64,000 bases of DNA, from positions 1,922,001 to 1,986,000 of the forward strand of contig CBDDDT010000003.1 of assembly GCA_965226755.1 (NCBI GenBank), given 5' to 3'. Origin of the DNA: Bog-113 sp965226755. Its GTDB lineage: Bacteria; Acidobacteriota; Terriglobia; Bryobacterales; Bryobacteraceae. The translations under genes were made by a program, and so were the position numbers. Below are positions 7,850 through 16,592 of this stretch, one piece after another (the first letter of the stretch is position 1; each line of letters starts with the position of its first letter). Under the pieces are notes generated by a model. That model was given only the letters and a program-made list of their open reading frames with translations. It was not told the origin of the DNA and did not search any database.

Positions 7850-8370
7850 CAGAACTGCTCCAGAATCCCGCTCACCAGCGTGCGCGCGATGTCGCGGCTC
7901 AGCCGGTCCACCGCGCCGCTGCTCTCGTCGAAATAGGTCTTCGGATCCACGCTGATCTCATACCGGTCCCGTACTTCGAAATTGGGCCTGCGGAAGAGCA
8001 CCTTGCCCGTACGGCGTTCGGTCAGCGTCACCGACACCTGCACCACCACCTGCACGCCGCTCGCTCTGCCGGTGACCGGATCATAGGTCGTCGGGTAGCT
8101 GTTGAAGTTCACCAGAGCTCCGGTCAGAACGGCGTCCGCGTCCTCCGGATTGGCGACAATCCGGTACTTGGTCCGCTGGATCATCTCCCGCGTGACAGCC
8201 GTGGTGATCTTCTCGGCGATTCTGTACTGCACGCTCCCGTTGCTGAACGCCGGCACGGCGACCGTCTGGATCGCCGCCGGAAGAACATCGGCGTGCCCGG
8301 CGACGTGATAGCCGCAGCCGGTCAGGCACAGCGGAATCGAGGCCAGCAGCCCCATGCACGCGCTCTTCAA
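7849..8370 (-). CDS. lptE: LPS assembly lipoprotein LptE
   Basis: 173-residue outer-membrane lipoprotein predicted to plug LptD and help insert lipopolysaccharide. The signal peptide ends in the lipobox LTGC with the lipidated cysteine at 19, followed by GYHVAGHADVLP and the SNGSVQYRIAEKITTAVTREM helix. The order lptE-holA matches many proteobacteria, which supports the call. It overlaps both the Asd-like gene (ATGA) and holA, so it is likely translated as part of one operon. Confidence 0.9.
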   Translation of the reverse strand: MKSACMGLLASIPLCLTGCGYHVAGHADVLPAAIQTVAVPAFSNGSVQYRIAEKITTAVTREMIQRTKYRIVANPEDADAVLTGALVNFNSYPTTYDPVTGRASGVQVVVQVSVTLTERRTGKVLFRRPNFEVRDRYEISVDPKTYFDESSGAVDRLSRDIARTLVSGILEQF

Positions 8371-9356
8371 AGGATCTCCTGCGCCACCAGCAAGGCGTTC
8401 TGCGCCGCCAGCCGGAGATTATCGGCGACCATCCAAAGCCACAGCGCCTTCGGGTTGTTGCGGTCGCGCGTAATGGCGCCTACCGCGATCCCATCCTGCC
8501 CAGCCATCCCCACGTTGTTCGGCGGCTCCAGGTCAGGCGCGTGAAGGCTGATGTTCTCCGTAACGAGATCGGCGCCCAGCGCCGCCGCGTCCGGTGTATC
8601 GCCGGCGAACTCCATCCAGATCGAAAAGCTATATCCGTGAAATACCGGGGCTTGCAGAAGGCGAAGGGAAGGCATCGGTTCCAGTCGCGCGTTCTGCAGC
8701 AGCGTAGCCAGATGCCGCTCAATCCGCATCTCCACCTCGTCCAGCGGCAGCGGCGCCTCTTCGCCCAGGCGCGCCAGCAGGCTGAACGTCAACTGGCTGT
8801 CGAAGACCTTCTTCGGCATGGGCTTGAAGGACAGCAGGCTCACCGTCTGCTGCTGCAGTTCCTCGATGCCCGCGGCGCCGCGCTCGCTCGCCGGCTCGAA
8901 CACATGCGCCACCCAGCCGGAAAGCTTATGGCGGATGGAGATCTGGTTCAGCAGCAGGGCCAGCGCGATGGCCGCCGGATGCGCGATGGATTGGAGCGCG
9001 TCCGGCGCCACCCGGAAATCGTGCGGCTCCACCATGGGCGCCCGCAATCGCGAGCGCGGATGATCTTCCGCCGTATAGCTCAGATCGATCACCGGCGTGT
9101 CGCCGGCCAGGTCAAGAGCCGTCCGCGACGAGACGGAACTGCCCGCCAGGATCACGGCGTCCGCGTCAATCAGCGCGAGCGCATCCAGCTTGGCCAGAAT
9201 GGCCGCTTCCCCGGCGTGTTCGGAAAGCACCCCGCCCGCCTCGGCTTCCCCCGCCACCAGCCGCACCCCGAAATCCGGAGCGTGGGCGGCCAGCAGATCG
9301 CGGAGTTCCCGGCCCATCAGGGTCTCACTGCCTATCAAAGCGATCGTTTCAGACAA
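8367..9356 (-). CDS. Asd/ArgC-fold protein lacking catalytic residues
   Basis: About 329 residues resembling aspartate-semialdehyde dehydrogenase: an NAD(P)-binding start TIALIGSETLMGREL and the dimerisation segment VFEPASERGAAGIEELQQQT. In true Asd the catalytic cysteine lies in an N-C-S/T motif; here the matching stretch is SIAHPAAIALALLL, with no cysteine, and the later G-H-S motif reads HGYS. It is therefore probably not a working Asd. The start is taken as TTG at 9356 with GGAG seven bases upstream, overlapping pssA by eight bases; a GTG at 9386 has no such site. Its role is unknown. Confidence 0.8.
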   Translation of the reverse strand: MSETIALIGSETLMGRELRDLLAAHAPDFGVRLVAGEAEAGGVLSEHAGEAAILAKLDALALIDADAVILAGSSVSSRTALDLAGDTPVIDLSYTAEDHPRSRLRAPMVEPHDFRVAPDALQSIAHPAAIALALLLNQISIRHKLSGWVAHVFEPASERGAAGIEELQQQTVSLLSFKPMPKKVFDSQLTFSLLARLGEEAPLPLDEVEMRIERHLATLLQNARLEPMPSLRLLQAPVFHGYSFSIWMEFAGDTPDAAALGADLVTENISLHAPDLEPPNNVGMAGQDGIAVGAITRDRNNPKALWLWMVADNLRLAAQNALLVAQEIL

Positions 9357-10224
9357 TCTGGTGCTCCACCGGAGTTGGTTGCTCACGCGAACGGCGGGCC
9401 CGGCGCAGCAGGCCGCCGATCCGCAGGAAGATTCCGCTGGCCGCGTAGGCGGCGGCGATGGCGAGCAGCACGGGTTGCGACCAGAACCACACCATCACCA
9501 GGAAAGCGCCCACCAGAACCATGGTGACCGTGGAACGCGGCTTGAGAAAGGCGTTGTCCTTGAAAGCGTAATAGCGCCACGTCGAGACCATGAGCCAGGA
9601 AAGCAGCAACAGCAGCGCCATCCACGCCACGTTGGCCGGCCACCACGTGAGCGGATACCCGTCGGCCGCATAAACGATGGCGGCGATCAGGGCGGCCGAA
9701 GCCGGAATCGGCAAGCCGACGAAGTACTTCCGATTCGGCCGTCCGGGGTTCTTGGGTTTGGGGTTCTTCTGAACGTTGAAACGCGCCAGCCGCGCCGAGC
9801 CGCTGAGCAAGAACAGAAAGGCGATCATCTTCCCGGCGCGCGTCAGGTGATCGTTCGCCGCGGGCAGCGCGCCGATCAGGAACTGCACGCCCCACAAGTA
9901 AGCGAGGATCGCCGGCGCAATCCCGAAGCTGATGACGTCGGAAAGCGAATCGATCTCCTTGCCGAACTCGCTCGTCGTGTTTGTCAGCCGCGCGATGCGA
10001 CCGTCCAGCCCGTCCAGGACCATCGCCACCCCAATGGTCTTGGCCGCCACGGCGAACTGCTCCGCGGCCGCCGAAGGGTTGGCGAGCTGCATTGCTCCCT
10101 GCACCGATCGCAGGATCGAAAGGAAACCCAGAAAGATGTTCCCGGCCGTGAAAAGGGTCGGCAGGGCGTAGGCGGCGCCGGGCGGCCTGCGGCGCGGCGC
10201 CGGAATGGCGGTCGGCTCCGGCAT
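9349..10224 (-). CDS. pssA: CDP-diacylglycerol-serine O-phosphatidyltransferase
   Basis: Inner-membrane enzyme that makes phosphatidylserine from CDP-diacylglycerol and serine; 291 residues. The CDP-alcohol phosphotransferase motif is intact: DGLDGRIAR, then eight residues, then G-K-E-I-D-S-L-S-D, which supplies the metal-binding aspartates. Several hydrophobic helices follow. It is joined to psd by a one-base overlap, so the two enzymes for phosphatidylethanolamine are expressed together. The C-terminus is basic (RRARRSREQ). Confidence 0.94.
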   Translation of the reverse strand: MPEPTAIPAPRRRPPGAAYALPTLFTAGNIFLGFLSILRSVQGAMQLANPSAAAEQFAVAAKTIGVAMVLDGLDGRIARLTNTTSEFGKEIDSLSDVISFGIAPAILAYLWGVQFLIGALPAANDHLTRAGKMIAFLFLLSGSARLARFNVQKNPKPKNPGRPNRKYFVGLPIPASAALIAAIVYAADGYPLTWWPANVAWMALLLLLSWLMVSTWRYYAFKDNAFLKPRSTVTMVLVGAFLVMVWFWSQPVLLAIAAAYAASGIFLRIGGLLRRARRSREQPTPVEHQIV

Positions 10225-10886
10225 CAGGTCGCGCTCAGCACGAATTCCTCTACCGGGGCGTGGCGCACCACCAGCGGCTCAATCGTGCCCGCGCGCCGCG
10301 CCAGCACGCTGGATCCGGCCATCACCCGCATGCCCGGCTGCACTTCCACATGCCACTCCGGCCCGAAAATCACATCCACCCGCGAGCCGAACTTGATCAT
10401 GCCCACGCGCTCGCCCGCGCTGACGTAATCGCCGGTCCGCTTGGTGAAGACGATGCGCCGCGCGATGAGTCCGGCGATCTGCTTGAACACGACCTTTGTG
10501 TCATCTCCGGCGATCACCACGCGGTTCTGCTCATTCCGCGCGGAGGCAAGCTCACGGCTGGCCACGAGATACAGCCCTTTCTGATAGTCCACTTCGGCGA
10601 TCACTCCGGCGATAGGCGCCCGGTTCACGTGCACGTCGAAGATGTTCAGGAAGATGCTGATGCGCTGGCGTCCTGGCGCCTCCGGCACGACGGCGACCAC
10701 TTTGCCGTCCGCCGGCGAGACGGCGAACGGGCCCGCCGGAATCGGCCGCTCCGGATCCCGGAAAAACCAGGCGCAAAACGCCCCCACCAGGAACAGCGGA
10801 AATCCCAGCCAGAAGTTCGTCAAGTAAGCGATCACGACAGCGGCCGTCGTGAAGCCGACCGCATAGTAGATTCCATCCCGAACCAT
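10224..10886 (-). CDS. psd: Phosphatidylserine decarboxylase proenzyme
   Basis: 220-residue pyruvoyl enzyme, the short archaeal/Bacteroides-like class, that converts phosphatidylserine to phosphatidylethanolamine. Two N-terminal hydrophobic segments anchor it. The self-cleavage region is seen as MRVMAGSSVLARR near the C-terminus, where Gly-Ser cleavage would generate the pyruvoyl group. FLNIFDVHVNRAP is the conserved central motif. It is the first gene of the psd-pssA-Asd-like-lptE-holA run and follows the TPR-like gene after 18 bases. Confidence 0.94.
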   Translation of the reverse strand: MVRDGIYYAVGFTTAAVVIAYLTNFWLGFPLFLVGAFCAWFFRDPERPIPAGPFAVSPADGKVVAVVPEAPGRQRISIFLNIFDVHVNRAPIAGVIAEVDYQKGLYLVASRELASARNEQNRVVIAGDDTKVVFKQIAGLIARRIVFTKRTGDYVSAGERVGMIKFGSRVDVIFGPEWHVEVQPGMRVMAGSSVLARRAGTIEPLVVRHAPVEEFVLSAT

Positions 10887-10904
10887 GTGCGCTAGATCTT
10901 CATC

Positions 10905-11741
10905 CTACATCCGGGTGGAAAGACGATCCAACTCGTGTTTCAGCAGCGCGTTCTGGGGGTAACTCTGTGTCAACTGCAGCAACAGGCTGCGCGCTCCCCC
11001 GATGTTCTTCTCACGAAGGTATGCGGTGGCCAGCAGAATCTTGGCGAAGGACTTCAGATAGTGGCCCTTGGCGGCCACCGTTTCCAGTGTTCGCATCCCC
11101 GCCTGCTTGTTCCCTTGCACGTCATCGAACTTCACGAACCAGCGAAACACCACCGGCATGCTGCCGATCAGATATTCGGTGAAACCGGTGGTCAGCGACG
11201 CGTCGTAGAAATCAGGCGCGATCTTCAGCAGACGCTGGGCGTCGCGGTACCCGTCCCGGTTGATGGACAGGCTTTGCATCTGATGCTTCTCGATGAGAGC
11301 CATGTAATCCGTCAGATCGCCCTTGGCCAGGCACAGAGCGAACAGCGCATTCACATCGTCGGGGTGAGCCGCCAGGTTCTGATTCGCCATGGATTGCGCC
11401 TTGTTGACGGCGGCATAGAACTGCTCGCGCACCTTCAGGTCCGGTTGCAGGTGCTTCTTCTTGTCCTTGATGGCGTTGTCGTCCTGGAAAAAGTCCGCCT
11501 CGAGGATGCCCAGACGGTGCAATTCCGAGAACAGGTATCCCGACGCCTTTACGGAGTAAGCGACGGGGTCGCCCGGATGTTCGCCGATGTACTTGTCCAG
11601 GGTTGTCTGCGCGCCGGCGAAGTCGGATCCGTAGAGGCGGTTGAACGCCTCATCGAGCGCCGGCTGATACCGATCCGGCGGGGTTGACCCAGGAAGTGAG
11701 GCAGCCGTCGCTACCAGCAGGACGGCCCATAACGCTTTCAC
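10905..11741 (-). CDS. Exported TPR-like protein
   Basis: 278 residues starting with a hydrophobic leader (KALWAVLLVATAASLPGS) that looks like a cleavable signal peptide. The body is alpha-helical with tetratricopeptide-like helices, for example FNRLYGSDFAGAQTTLDKYIGEHPGDP and AYLREKNIGGARSLLLQL. No catalytic motif is seen. TPR proteins usually act as scaffolds; no partner can be named. It lies 13 bases downstream of glnE and may share its transcript. Confidence 0.72.
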   Translation of the reverse strand: MKALWAVLLVATAASLPGSTPPDRYQPALDEAFNRLYGSDFAGAQTTLDKYIGEHPGDPVAYSVKASGYLFSELHRLGILEADFFQDDNAIKDKKKHLQPDLKVREQFYAAVNKAQSMANQNLAAHPDDVNALFALCLAKGDLTDYMALIEKHQMQSLSINRDGYRDAQRLLKIAPDFYDASLTTGFTEYLIGSMPVVFRWFVKFDDVQGNKQAGMRTLETVAAKGHYLKSFAKILLATAYLREKNIGGARSLLLQLTQSYPQNALLKHELDRLSTRM

Positions 11742-11754
11742 ACTTCATCGTATC

Positions 11755-14637
11755 CTAGCTGAAAACGCGGTCGAACAGCGCCCGCGTCCGCGTGCGCATC
11801 TGGTTCAAAGTTCCCTGCAGCAAGTTCTCGCCCGCGACTTGCACCAAACGTTCCGGAGCCCAGCGGCGAACCAGTTCGCAGAGCATTTCCCGCTGGTTGG
11901 GCGACGTCGGCAGCGAACCTTCGGCGTGGCCCGTCGAGACTCGCATTCCATGATCGACGGCGCGGTAGAAGGTGGCCGCTTCGCGCATGAATTCGGCGTC
12001 CTCGCGATCCAGATGCCCCATCTTCTCGACGATGTCGATCCGCTCCGGCGTGTTCAAGACCTTGAAGAAGATCCCGGCGCCTTTCAAGCGCAGGTAAAGC
12101 AGAGTGAAATCCAGATCGTAGTAACCGCCCGGTCCAGCCTTGAGCAGGTTGCGCGCGCCTTGTTCTTTCTCGATCTTGGCCCGCATCTCCGCGAGCTGCC
12201 GCCGCGACCGGCCGCTCTGTCCGTAGCGCCGCCAATCGACCTCCTGCAACTCGTTCAGAAAACGCGTGGCGCCTTCCATGTCGCCCGCCACCACGCGCGA
12301 TTTCATGTACGCGATTCCCTCCCAGGCTTCCGCGTGATGGGCGAAGTAATCTTTGTAGAAAGTCTCCGTCTGCACCAGGTCGCCTTCGCGGCCGTTGGGC
12401 CGCAGGCGCGTATCCACGGTGAAGATAACGCCGTCGCCCGTATAGGCGCTGATCACGTGAATGACGCGTTCCGCCACCGCGGTCCAGAACACCATCTCGC
12501 TCGCCTCCTCGTCGGGAATGGCGAAGACCAGGTCCGCGTCGGAAGCCAGATCGAACTCCCGCATGCCGAGACGCCCCAGCGCGATGATCATCATCTTCTT
12601 GCCCGGCCGATAGTTCGGATTGCGCGGCGGGCTGGAGGCCAGCGCCTCCGCCAGCGCGATCCCATACGCCGCGGAGATCACCGCGTCGGCCAGATCCGAA
12701 GTGCGCTTCAAAGTCTTGAAGACATTCACCCCGTGATAGACACTATCGCTTTGGATGCGGGTCATCTGCTCGCGGTAGAAGCGGCGCAAGCCGGCCAGGT
12801 CGCCGGGAGCGTGAAATCCCACGCGGCCCTGATGTTCGCCGCAAGCCTCGGCCACTTCCAGCAGCAGACCGGGATGCCGAATCAGTTGATCCCCGAAATA
12901 CGGGCTGTGCTCGAAGAAGTCGATCGTGGCGCGCGTGAGTTCGGGATTTAATTCGAGCAGATCGAGTTGCCCCGGCTCATTGGCGATTTTTTCCAGAAAG
13001 TGTTCGAACCGCTCCTGCCCGCGCGATAAGCGCGCCTCGCGCAAGCGGGCCATGAACTGGGGAGTGCGCTGTTCGAGAAAGCGCGCCAGGTTGCCGGAGG
13101 GGAAATCGACCTGGATCGCTCCCGCGGAGGCGCCGGGCGCGGGCGGAACCGCCGGCGTCAGATCGGCGGCGATAAAGTATTCCGCTCTTTGCGAATGGAT
13201 CACGCGTTCGTAGAGCTCCCGGACGGCGCCCAGATGCCCGTCCAGCTCGCGTTCCAGCGACCCGGCGGTGGCTTCGTGAAAGGACGATTCGGGCATGCGC
13301 CGCGCCAGCGTTCTCAGCAGCTCGGGATCGGTGGGGAGACTATGCGTCTGGCGGTCTTCGAGGAACTGGAGCCGGTGCTCCAATTGACGCAGGAATTGGT
13401 ATGCCGAAACCAGACGCGAGTACTCCCGATCCGAGAGGAAGTCCTTATCCCGCAGACGGAATAGCGCGAACATCGTCCCGCCGTGACGCACCCAGGGTTC
13501 ACGGCCGCCATGCAGGCGCTGCAGACATTGCACCAGGAATTCGATATCCCGGATTCCGCCGCTGGCGAGTTTGATGTCGAGCCCCGCCTGGCGCGAGCGC
13601 TTCAGCTTCTCGTGGATACGCTGGCGGGCTTCGGAGACCGATTCCACCGCTTTGAAGTCGAGCGTGGTCGAGTAGATGAGAGGCTCCACGAATTCCAGCA
13701 GCTCGCGGCCGGGCTCGGGATCGCCGGCGGCGACGCGCGCTTTGATCAGCATCTGCAGCTCCCAATCCCGCGCGCGGACGCCATAGTAGCGCCGCGCGCC
13801 CTCGACCGAATGGCACACCTCACCGTAGCGTCCATCCGGGCGCAAACGGAGATCGATGCGGTAGCAAAGACCGGCGGCGGTATAGGTGGAGAGCAGTTGG
13901 GTCAGGTGATTGGCGACCTTCTTGAAGAACTCTTTCGGAGTGAGAGTTTGCGCGACGGCCGGTTCATCTCCGGAATAAACGAACATCAGGTCGATGTCCG
14001 AGCTGTAGTTCAGTTCCTGACCCCCGAGTTTGCCTAAAGCGATGACCGAGAATCGGCCGTTCGGAGCAGCGTCCGGAAATTGGGCGCTGAATTCCCGGCG
14101 AATGGCGGCCAGCGACACGTCTAGAATGGCGTCCGCGAGGTTGGAGATTTCCTCGGTTACGTCGGATAACGAGCCGAGGCGCAGCACATCGCGCAGCAGG
14201 ATGCGCAGGATCTCCCGCCGCCGGAAGCAGGCCAGAACGTACGCGGAAGGGATCGCGGTTCGCGATGCGCCCAGATAACGGCCCAGGCGTTCCTCGTATT
14301 CATCGCGCCTCAAAACGCGATGGAGGTCGCGGGATTGTGCGGTTTGCACCAGCCATTCCGGATTGCGAATGACGGCTTCCGAGAGGAAAGAGCTGTAACC
14401 GAATACCGTCAGGGCAAATCGCAACCCGCCGGGGGCGGCCATCACGTGGTCGAAACCTTCCGGCGATTCCGCGTGGAAGCGATTTAGATAATGAACAGCT
14501 TGATCCGGGTCTGGAGAGGATTCAATGAGTACGGCGAGCCGCTGAAGCGACAGTTCGGGAAGGCCGCTCAGGTGAAGCAGTTCTTCGCGCGCACGGGTGG
14601 GATTCCGGAAATCAGACTCCGGGAGCAGGAGCGGCAT
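11755..14637 (-). CDS. glnE: Bifunctional glutamine synthetase adenylyltransferase/adenylyl-removing enzyme
   Basis: 960 residues; E. coli GlnE has about 946. The protein adenylylates and deadenylylates glutamine synthetase in response to PII signalling. Both nucleotidyltransferase domains are visible: SSDIDLMFVYSGDEP in the N-terminal adenylyl-remover and ASDADLVFAIPDEE in the C-terminal adenylyltransferase, each with GKLGGQELNY or GRLGMREFDL ahead of it. The frame continues upstream to 14964, but that extension is unlike any GlnE and overlaps the divergent gene, so ATG at 14637 is used. No glnA or glnB is in the window. Confidence 0.95.
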   Translation of the reverse strand: MPLLLPESDFRNPTRAREELLHLSGLPELSLQRLAVLIESSPDPDQAVHYLNRFHAESPEGFDHVMAAPGGLRFALTVFGYSSFLSEAVIRNPEWLVQTAQSRDLHRVLRRDEYEERLGRYLGASRTAIPSAYVLACFRRREILRILLRDVLRLGSLSDVTEEISNLADAILDVSLAAIRREFSAQFPDAAPNGRFSVIALGKLGGQELNYSSDIDLMFVYSGDEPAVAQTLTPKEFFKKVANHLTQLLSTYTAAGLCYRIDLRLRPDGRYGEVCHSVEGARRYYGVRARDWELQMLIKARVAAGDPEPGRELLEFVEPLIYSTTLDFKAVESVSEARQRIHEKLKRSRQAGLDIKLASGGIRDIEFLVQCLQRLHGGREPWVRHGGTMFALFRLRDKDFLSDREYSRLVSAYQFLRQLEHRLQFLEDRQTHSLPTDPELLRTLARRMPESSFHEATAGSLERELDGHLGAVRELYERVIHSQRAEYFIAADLTPAVPPAPGASAGAIQVDFPSGNLARFLEQRTPQFMARLREARLSRGQERFEHFLEKIANEPGQLDLLELNPELTRATIDFFEHSPYFGDQLIRHPGLLLEVAEACGEHQGRVGFHAPGDLAGLRRFYREQMTRIQSDSVYHGVNVFKTLKRTSDLADAVISAAYGIALAEALASSPPRNPNYRPGKKMMIIALGRLGMREFDLASDADLVFAIPDEEASEMVFWTAVAERVIHVISAYTGDGVIFTVDTRLRPNGREGDLVQTETFYKDYFAHHAEAWEGIAYMKSRVVAGDMEGATRFLNELQEVDWRRYGQSGRSRRQLAEMRAKIEKEQGARNLLKAGPGGYYDLDFTLLYLRLKGAGIFFKVLNTPERIDIVEKMGHLDREDAEFMREAATFYRAVDHGMRVSTGHAEGSLPTSPNQREMLCELVRRWAPERLVQVAGENLLQGTLNQMRTRTRALFDRVFS

Positions 14638-14707
14638 AGTTTTGGGGACACGTCCCGGCCACCGCGTGACAACGACGCGATCGCCAAGCGACAGGGCTTC
14701 TCCCCTA

Positions 14708-14713
14708 ATTATA
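14708..14713 (-). promoter_or_regulatory. Possible glnE -10 box
   Basis: A perfect TATAAT reads on the minus strand about 71 bases before the glnE start. No -35 match is visible at 16-18 bases, so this could be an extended or activator-dependent promoter, or chance. Confidence 0.35.
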
Positions 14714-14797
14714 GATTCAGCCGGGCGCCTTGGGGCTCCCCTTAATCCTCGGACACGTGTCGAAGTTCCCGAAACCAAACCGTCATAAGTACCAGAC

Positions 14798-14813
14798 TTC
14801 CAACATGTTGGAA
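14798..14813. promoter_or_regulatory. 16-bp perfect palindrome between glnE and AAA ATPase gene
   Basis: TTCCAACATGTTGGAA is a perfect dyad in the 243-base divergent intergenic region, 68 bases before the start of the AAA gene and upstream of the glnE -10 candidate. Length and symmetry fit a dimeric repressor or activator site. Confidence 0.5.
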
Positions 14814-14880
14814 CTCTTCCGAGCCGGGGAGGAGATAGGCCGATGCGCCGTTCCGATGCTAGGATACGACTTGGACCGGC

Positions 14881-15705
14881 ATGTACAACTCCTTCTTCGG
14901 ACTTCGCGAAAACCCCTTTAACCTCAGTCCGGATCCTTCCTTCCTCTACCGCAGTCCGCAGCATGAGGAAGCCTTGGCGAATCTCATCTACGGAGTGCAG
15001 AGCCGGAAGGGGTTTATCGCTCTCACCGGCGAGGTCGGAACCGGGAAGACCACCATGCTGGAATGCCTGCGCGATTATCTCGGCTCGCAGGACATCGCGT
15101 TTGCATTCATCTTCAACTCACGGCTGACGCCAGATCAGTTTTTCGAGATGCTGGCGTACGATTTCGCGCTGCCTTGCACTCGCTTTACGAAGACGGAGGT
15201 CTTGTTTTCGCTCAACAACATGCTGCTTGATCGCGCGCGGGCGGGAAGCACTTCCGTGCTGATCATCGATGAGGCGCACAATTTGGAATGGGATGTTCTC
15301 GAAGAGATCCGGCTGCTGGGGAATCTGGAAAATCGCCGGGGAAAACTGATGCAGATCATCCTGGCCGGGCAGCCCGAATTAGACGCCAAATTGGACGCCC
15401 CGCAGTTCCGGCAGCTCAAGCAGCGGATCGCCTTACGCTATAGCCTCAATGCGTTAACGCAGGATGAGACCGCCGAATATATCTGCTCCCGCCTGGCACA
15501 CGCGGGCGTTCCTCACCAGACGATCTTTTCGCCGGAAGTCATCGAAGATATCCACCGCCGGACTAACGGTATTCCCCGCCTGATCAATTTGGTTTGCGAC
15601 AACGTCCTGCTGGTCGCGTTCGCCCTGAGCAGCCGGACGGTGACGATCGGAATGATCGACGAAGTGAGCGCCGACCTGCGGATGGAGACTTCGGTCAAAT
15701 CGTGA
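14881..15705 (+). CDS. ExeA/GspA-like AAA ATPase
   Basis: 274 residues of the ExeA family, ATPases found with type II secretion, MSHA pili and exosortase-linked polysaccharide loci. The start MYNSFFGLRENPFNLSPDP is the family hallmark; Walker A is GEVGTGKTT (50-58), Walker B VLIIDE (126-131), and the sensor segment follows ILAGQPEL. Unlike ExeA it lacks a C-terminal membrane segment and peptidoglycan-binding domain. No secretion or pilus genes surround it, so its partner is unknown. Confidence 0.88.
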   Translation: MYNSFFGLRENPFNLSPDPSFLYRSPQHEEALANLIYGVQSRKGFIALTGEVGTGKTTMLECLRDYLGSQDIAFAFIFNSRLTPDQFFEMLAYDFALPCTRFTKTEVLFSLNNMLLDRARAGSTSVLIIDEAHNLEWDVLEEIRLLGNLENRRGKLMQIILAGQPELDAKLDAPQFRQLKQRIALRYSLNALTQDETAEYICSRLAHAGVPHQTIFSPEVIEDIHRRTNGIPRLINLVCDNVLLVAFALSSRTVTIGMIDEVSADLRMETSVKS

Positions 15706-15732
15706 GGGCGCCCGCGATGGCGTGGCGCCCTC
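15704..15732. terminator. GC-rich hairpin between convergent genes
   Basis: Perfect 9-bp stem GAGGGCGCC / GGCGCCCTC with an 11-base loop, starting at the stop codon of the AAA gene and ending seven bases before the 3' end of the OmpA gene. Position and stability fit a two-way terminator, though no T-run follows. Confidence 0.5.
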
Positions 15733-15738
15733 GGCCGG

Positions 15739-16470
15739 TTATTGAGCCGGGGCGGCGGGCGCGGCGTTGGATGCCACCGCGGCCTCCGCGGTGTAAACCA
15801 CCACTTCAACGCGGCGATTCTTGGCGCGAGCGGCGGCGCTGCGTCCGTCATCGGCGGGCTTGTCTTTGCCCAAGCCGATCTGGTGAATGCGATAAACCGG
15901 GATATCGTACTTCGCCACCAGGTACTGCACTACTTTGTCCGCCCGGCGGCGGCTGAGAACGTCGTTGTAACTGTCTGTTCCCGTACGGTCCGTGAATCCT
16001 TCCACGGCGATAAAGTACCGTTTCCACTGATCCTTGGTTTGGCCGAGCTTATCGAGTTCCGATTTTCCTTCCGTCGTAAGGGTGTACTTGTTGAATCCGA
16101 AAGGCACGACGACTTCGGAAGCCGGCTTGTAGTCGTCCAGATTGGCGACCGTGTTGCGCAATTCACTCAAATCGCGGGAGTTCTTATCGGCTTTCGCGCC
16201 CGCGCTGTTCGCTGCGTTCATGGCGTCGCCGGCTCGGGCATCGGCGGCGCGGGCGGTCTCCCTCGTGGCGCTGATATCCTGCTGATTGCGTTCGACGTCC
16301 TTGCGGGTGGCGTCCAGCGTCTGGCCCTGTTGATTGGTCTGCGTGGCGACCTGGTCGACCTTGTTCGAAACGGGATCGACGCTTTGCTTTACGTACTTCT
16401 TCGTTGCGCATCCCGAGCCGATCAGACTGCCTGCCGTGAGTAGGATTACCGTCAATGTTTTATTCGGCAA
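15739..16470 (-). CDS. OmpA-family peptidoglycan-associated lipoprotein
   Basis: About 243 residues. A lipoprotein signal peptide ends at IGSGC (Cys 21 from the TTG start), then a coiled-coil region rich in Asp, Gln and Ala (about 35-115), then an OmpA C-terminal domain whose peptidoglycan-binding signature is GFTDRTGTDSYNDVLSRRRA. It should tether the outer membrane to the cell wall. The TTG at 16470 is chosen because AGGTG lies five bases upstream and gives an ideal lipoprotein leader; ATG 16503 and TTG 16515 are alternatives. The C-terminus is Ala/Pro rich. Confidence 0.87.
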   Translation of the reverse strand: MPNKTLTVILLTAGSLIGSGCATKKYVKQSVDPVSNKVDQVATQTNQQGQTLDATRKDVERNQQDISATRETARAADARAGDAMNAANSAGAKADKNSRDLSELRNTVANLDDYKPASEVVVPFGFNKYTLTTEGKSELDKLGQTKDQWKRYFIAVEGFTDRTGTDSYNDVLSRRRADKVVQYLVAKYDIPVYRIHQIGLGKDKPADDGRSAAARAKNRRVEVVVYTAEAAVASNAAPAAPAQ

Positions 16471-16592
16471 AGTTGCACCTTCTTTCTTCTCAAAAGTCAG
16501 CATTCCTGGTTCCAACCCATTCAGGTTCCTGTAAATGTATCACCTTGCGGGCGAGCCTTCGGAGTTTTCAGACGAAGGGGGGAATAGACTAA

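Noticed and set aside
14638..14964. N-terminal extension of glnE
   Set aside because: The extra 109 residues have no GlnE resemblance and overlap the divergent AAA gene and the intergenic palindrome.
7000..15000. Replication origin at the skew change
   Set aside because: No DnaA-box cluster, dnaA, dnaN or gidA gene was seen; the composition change alone is not enough to call an origin.
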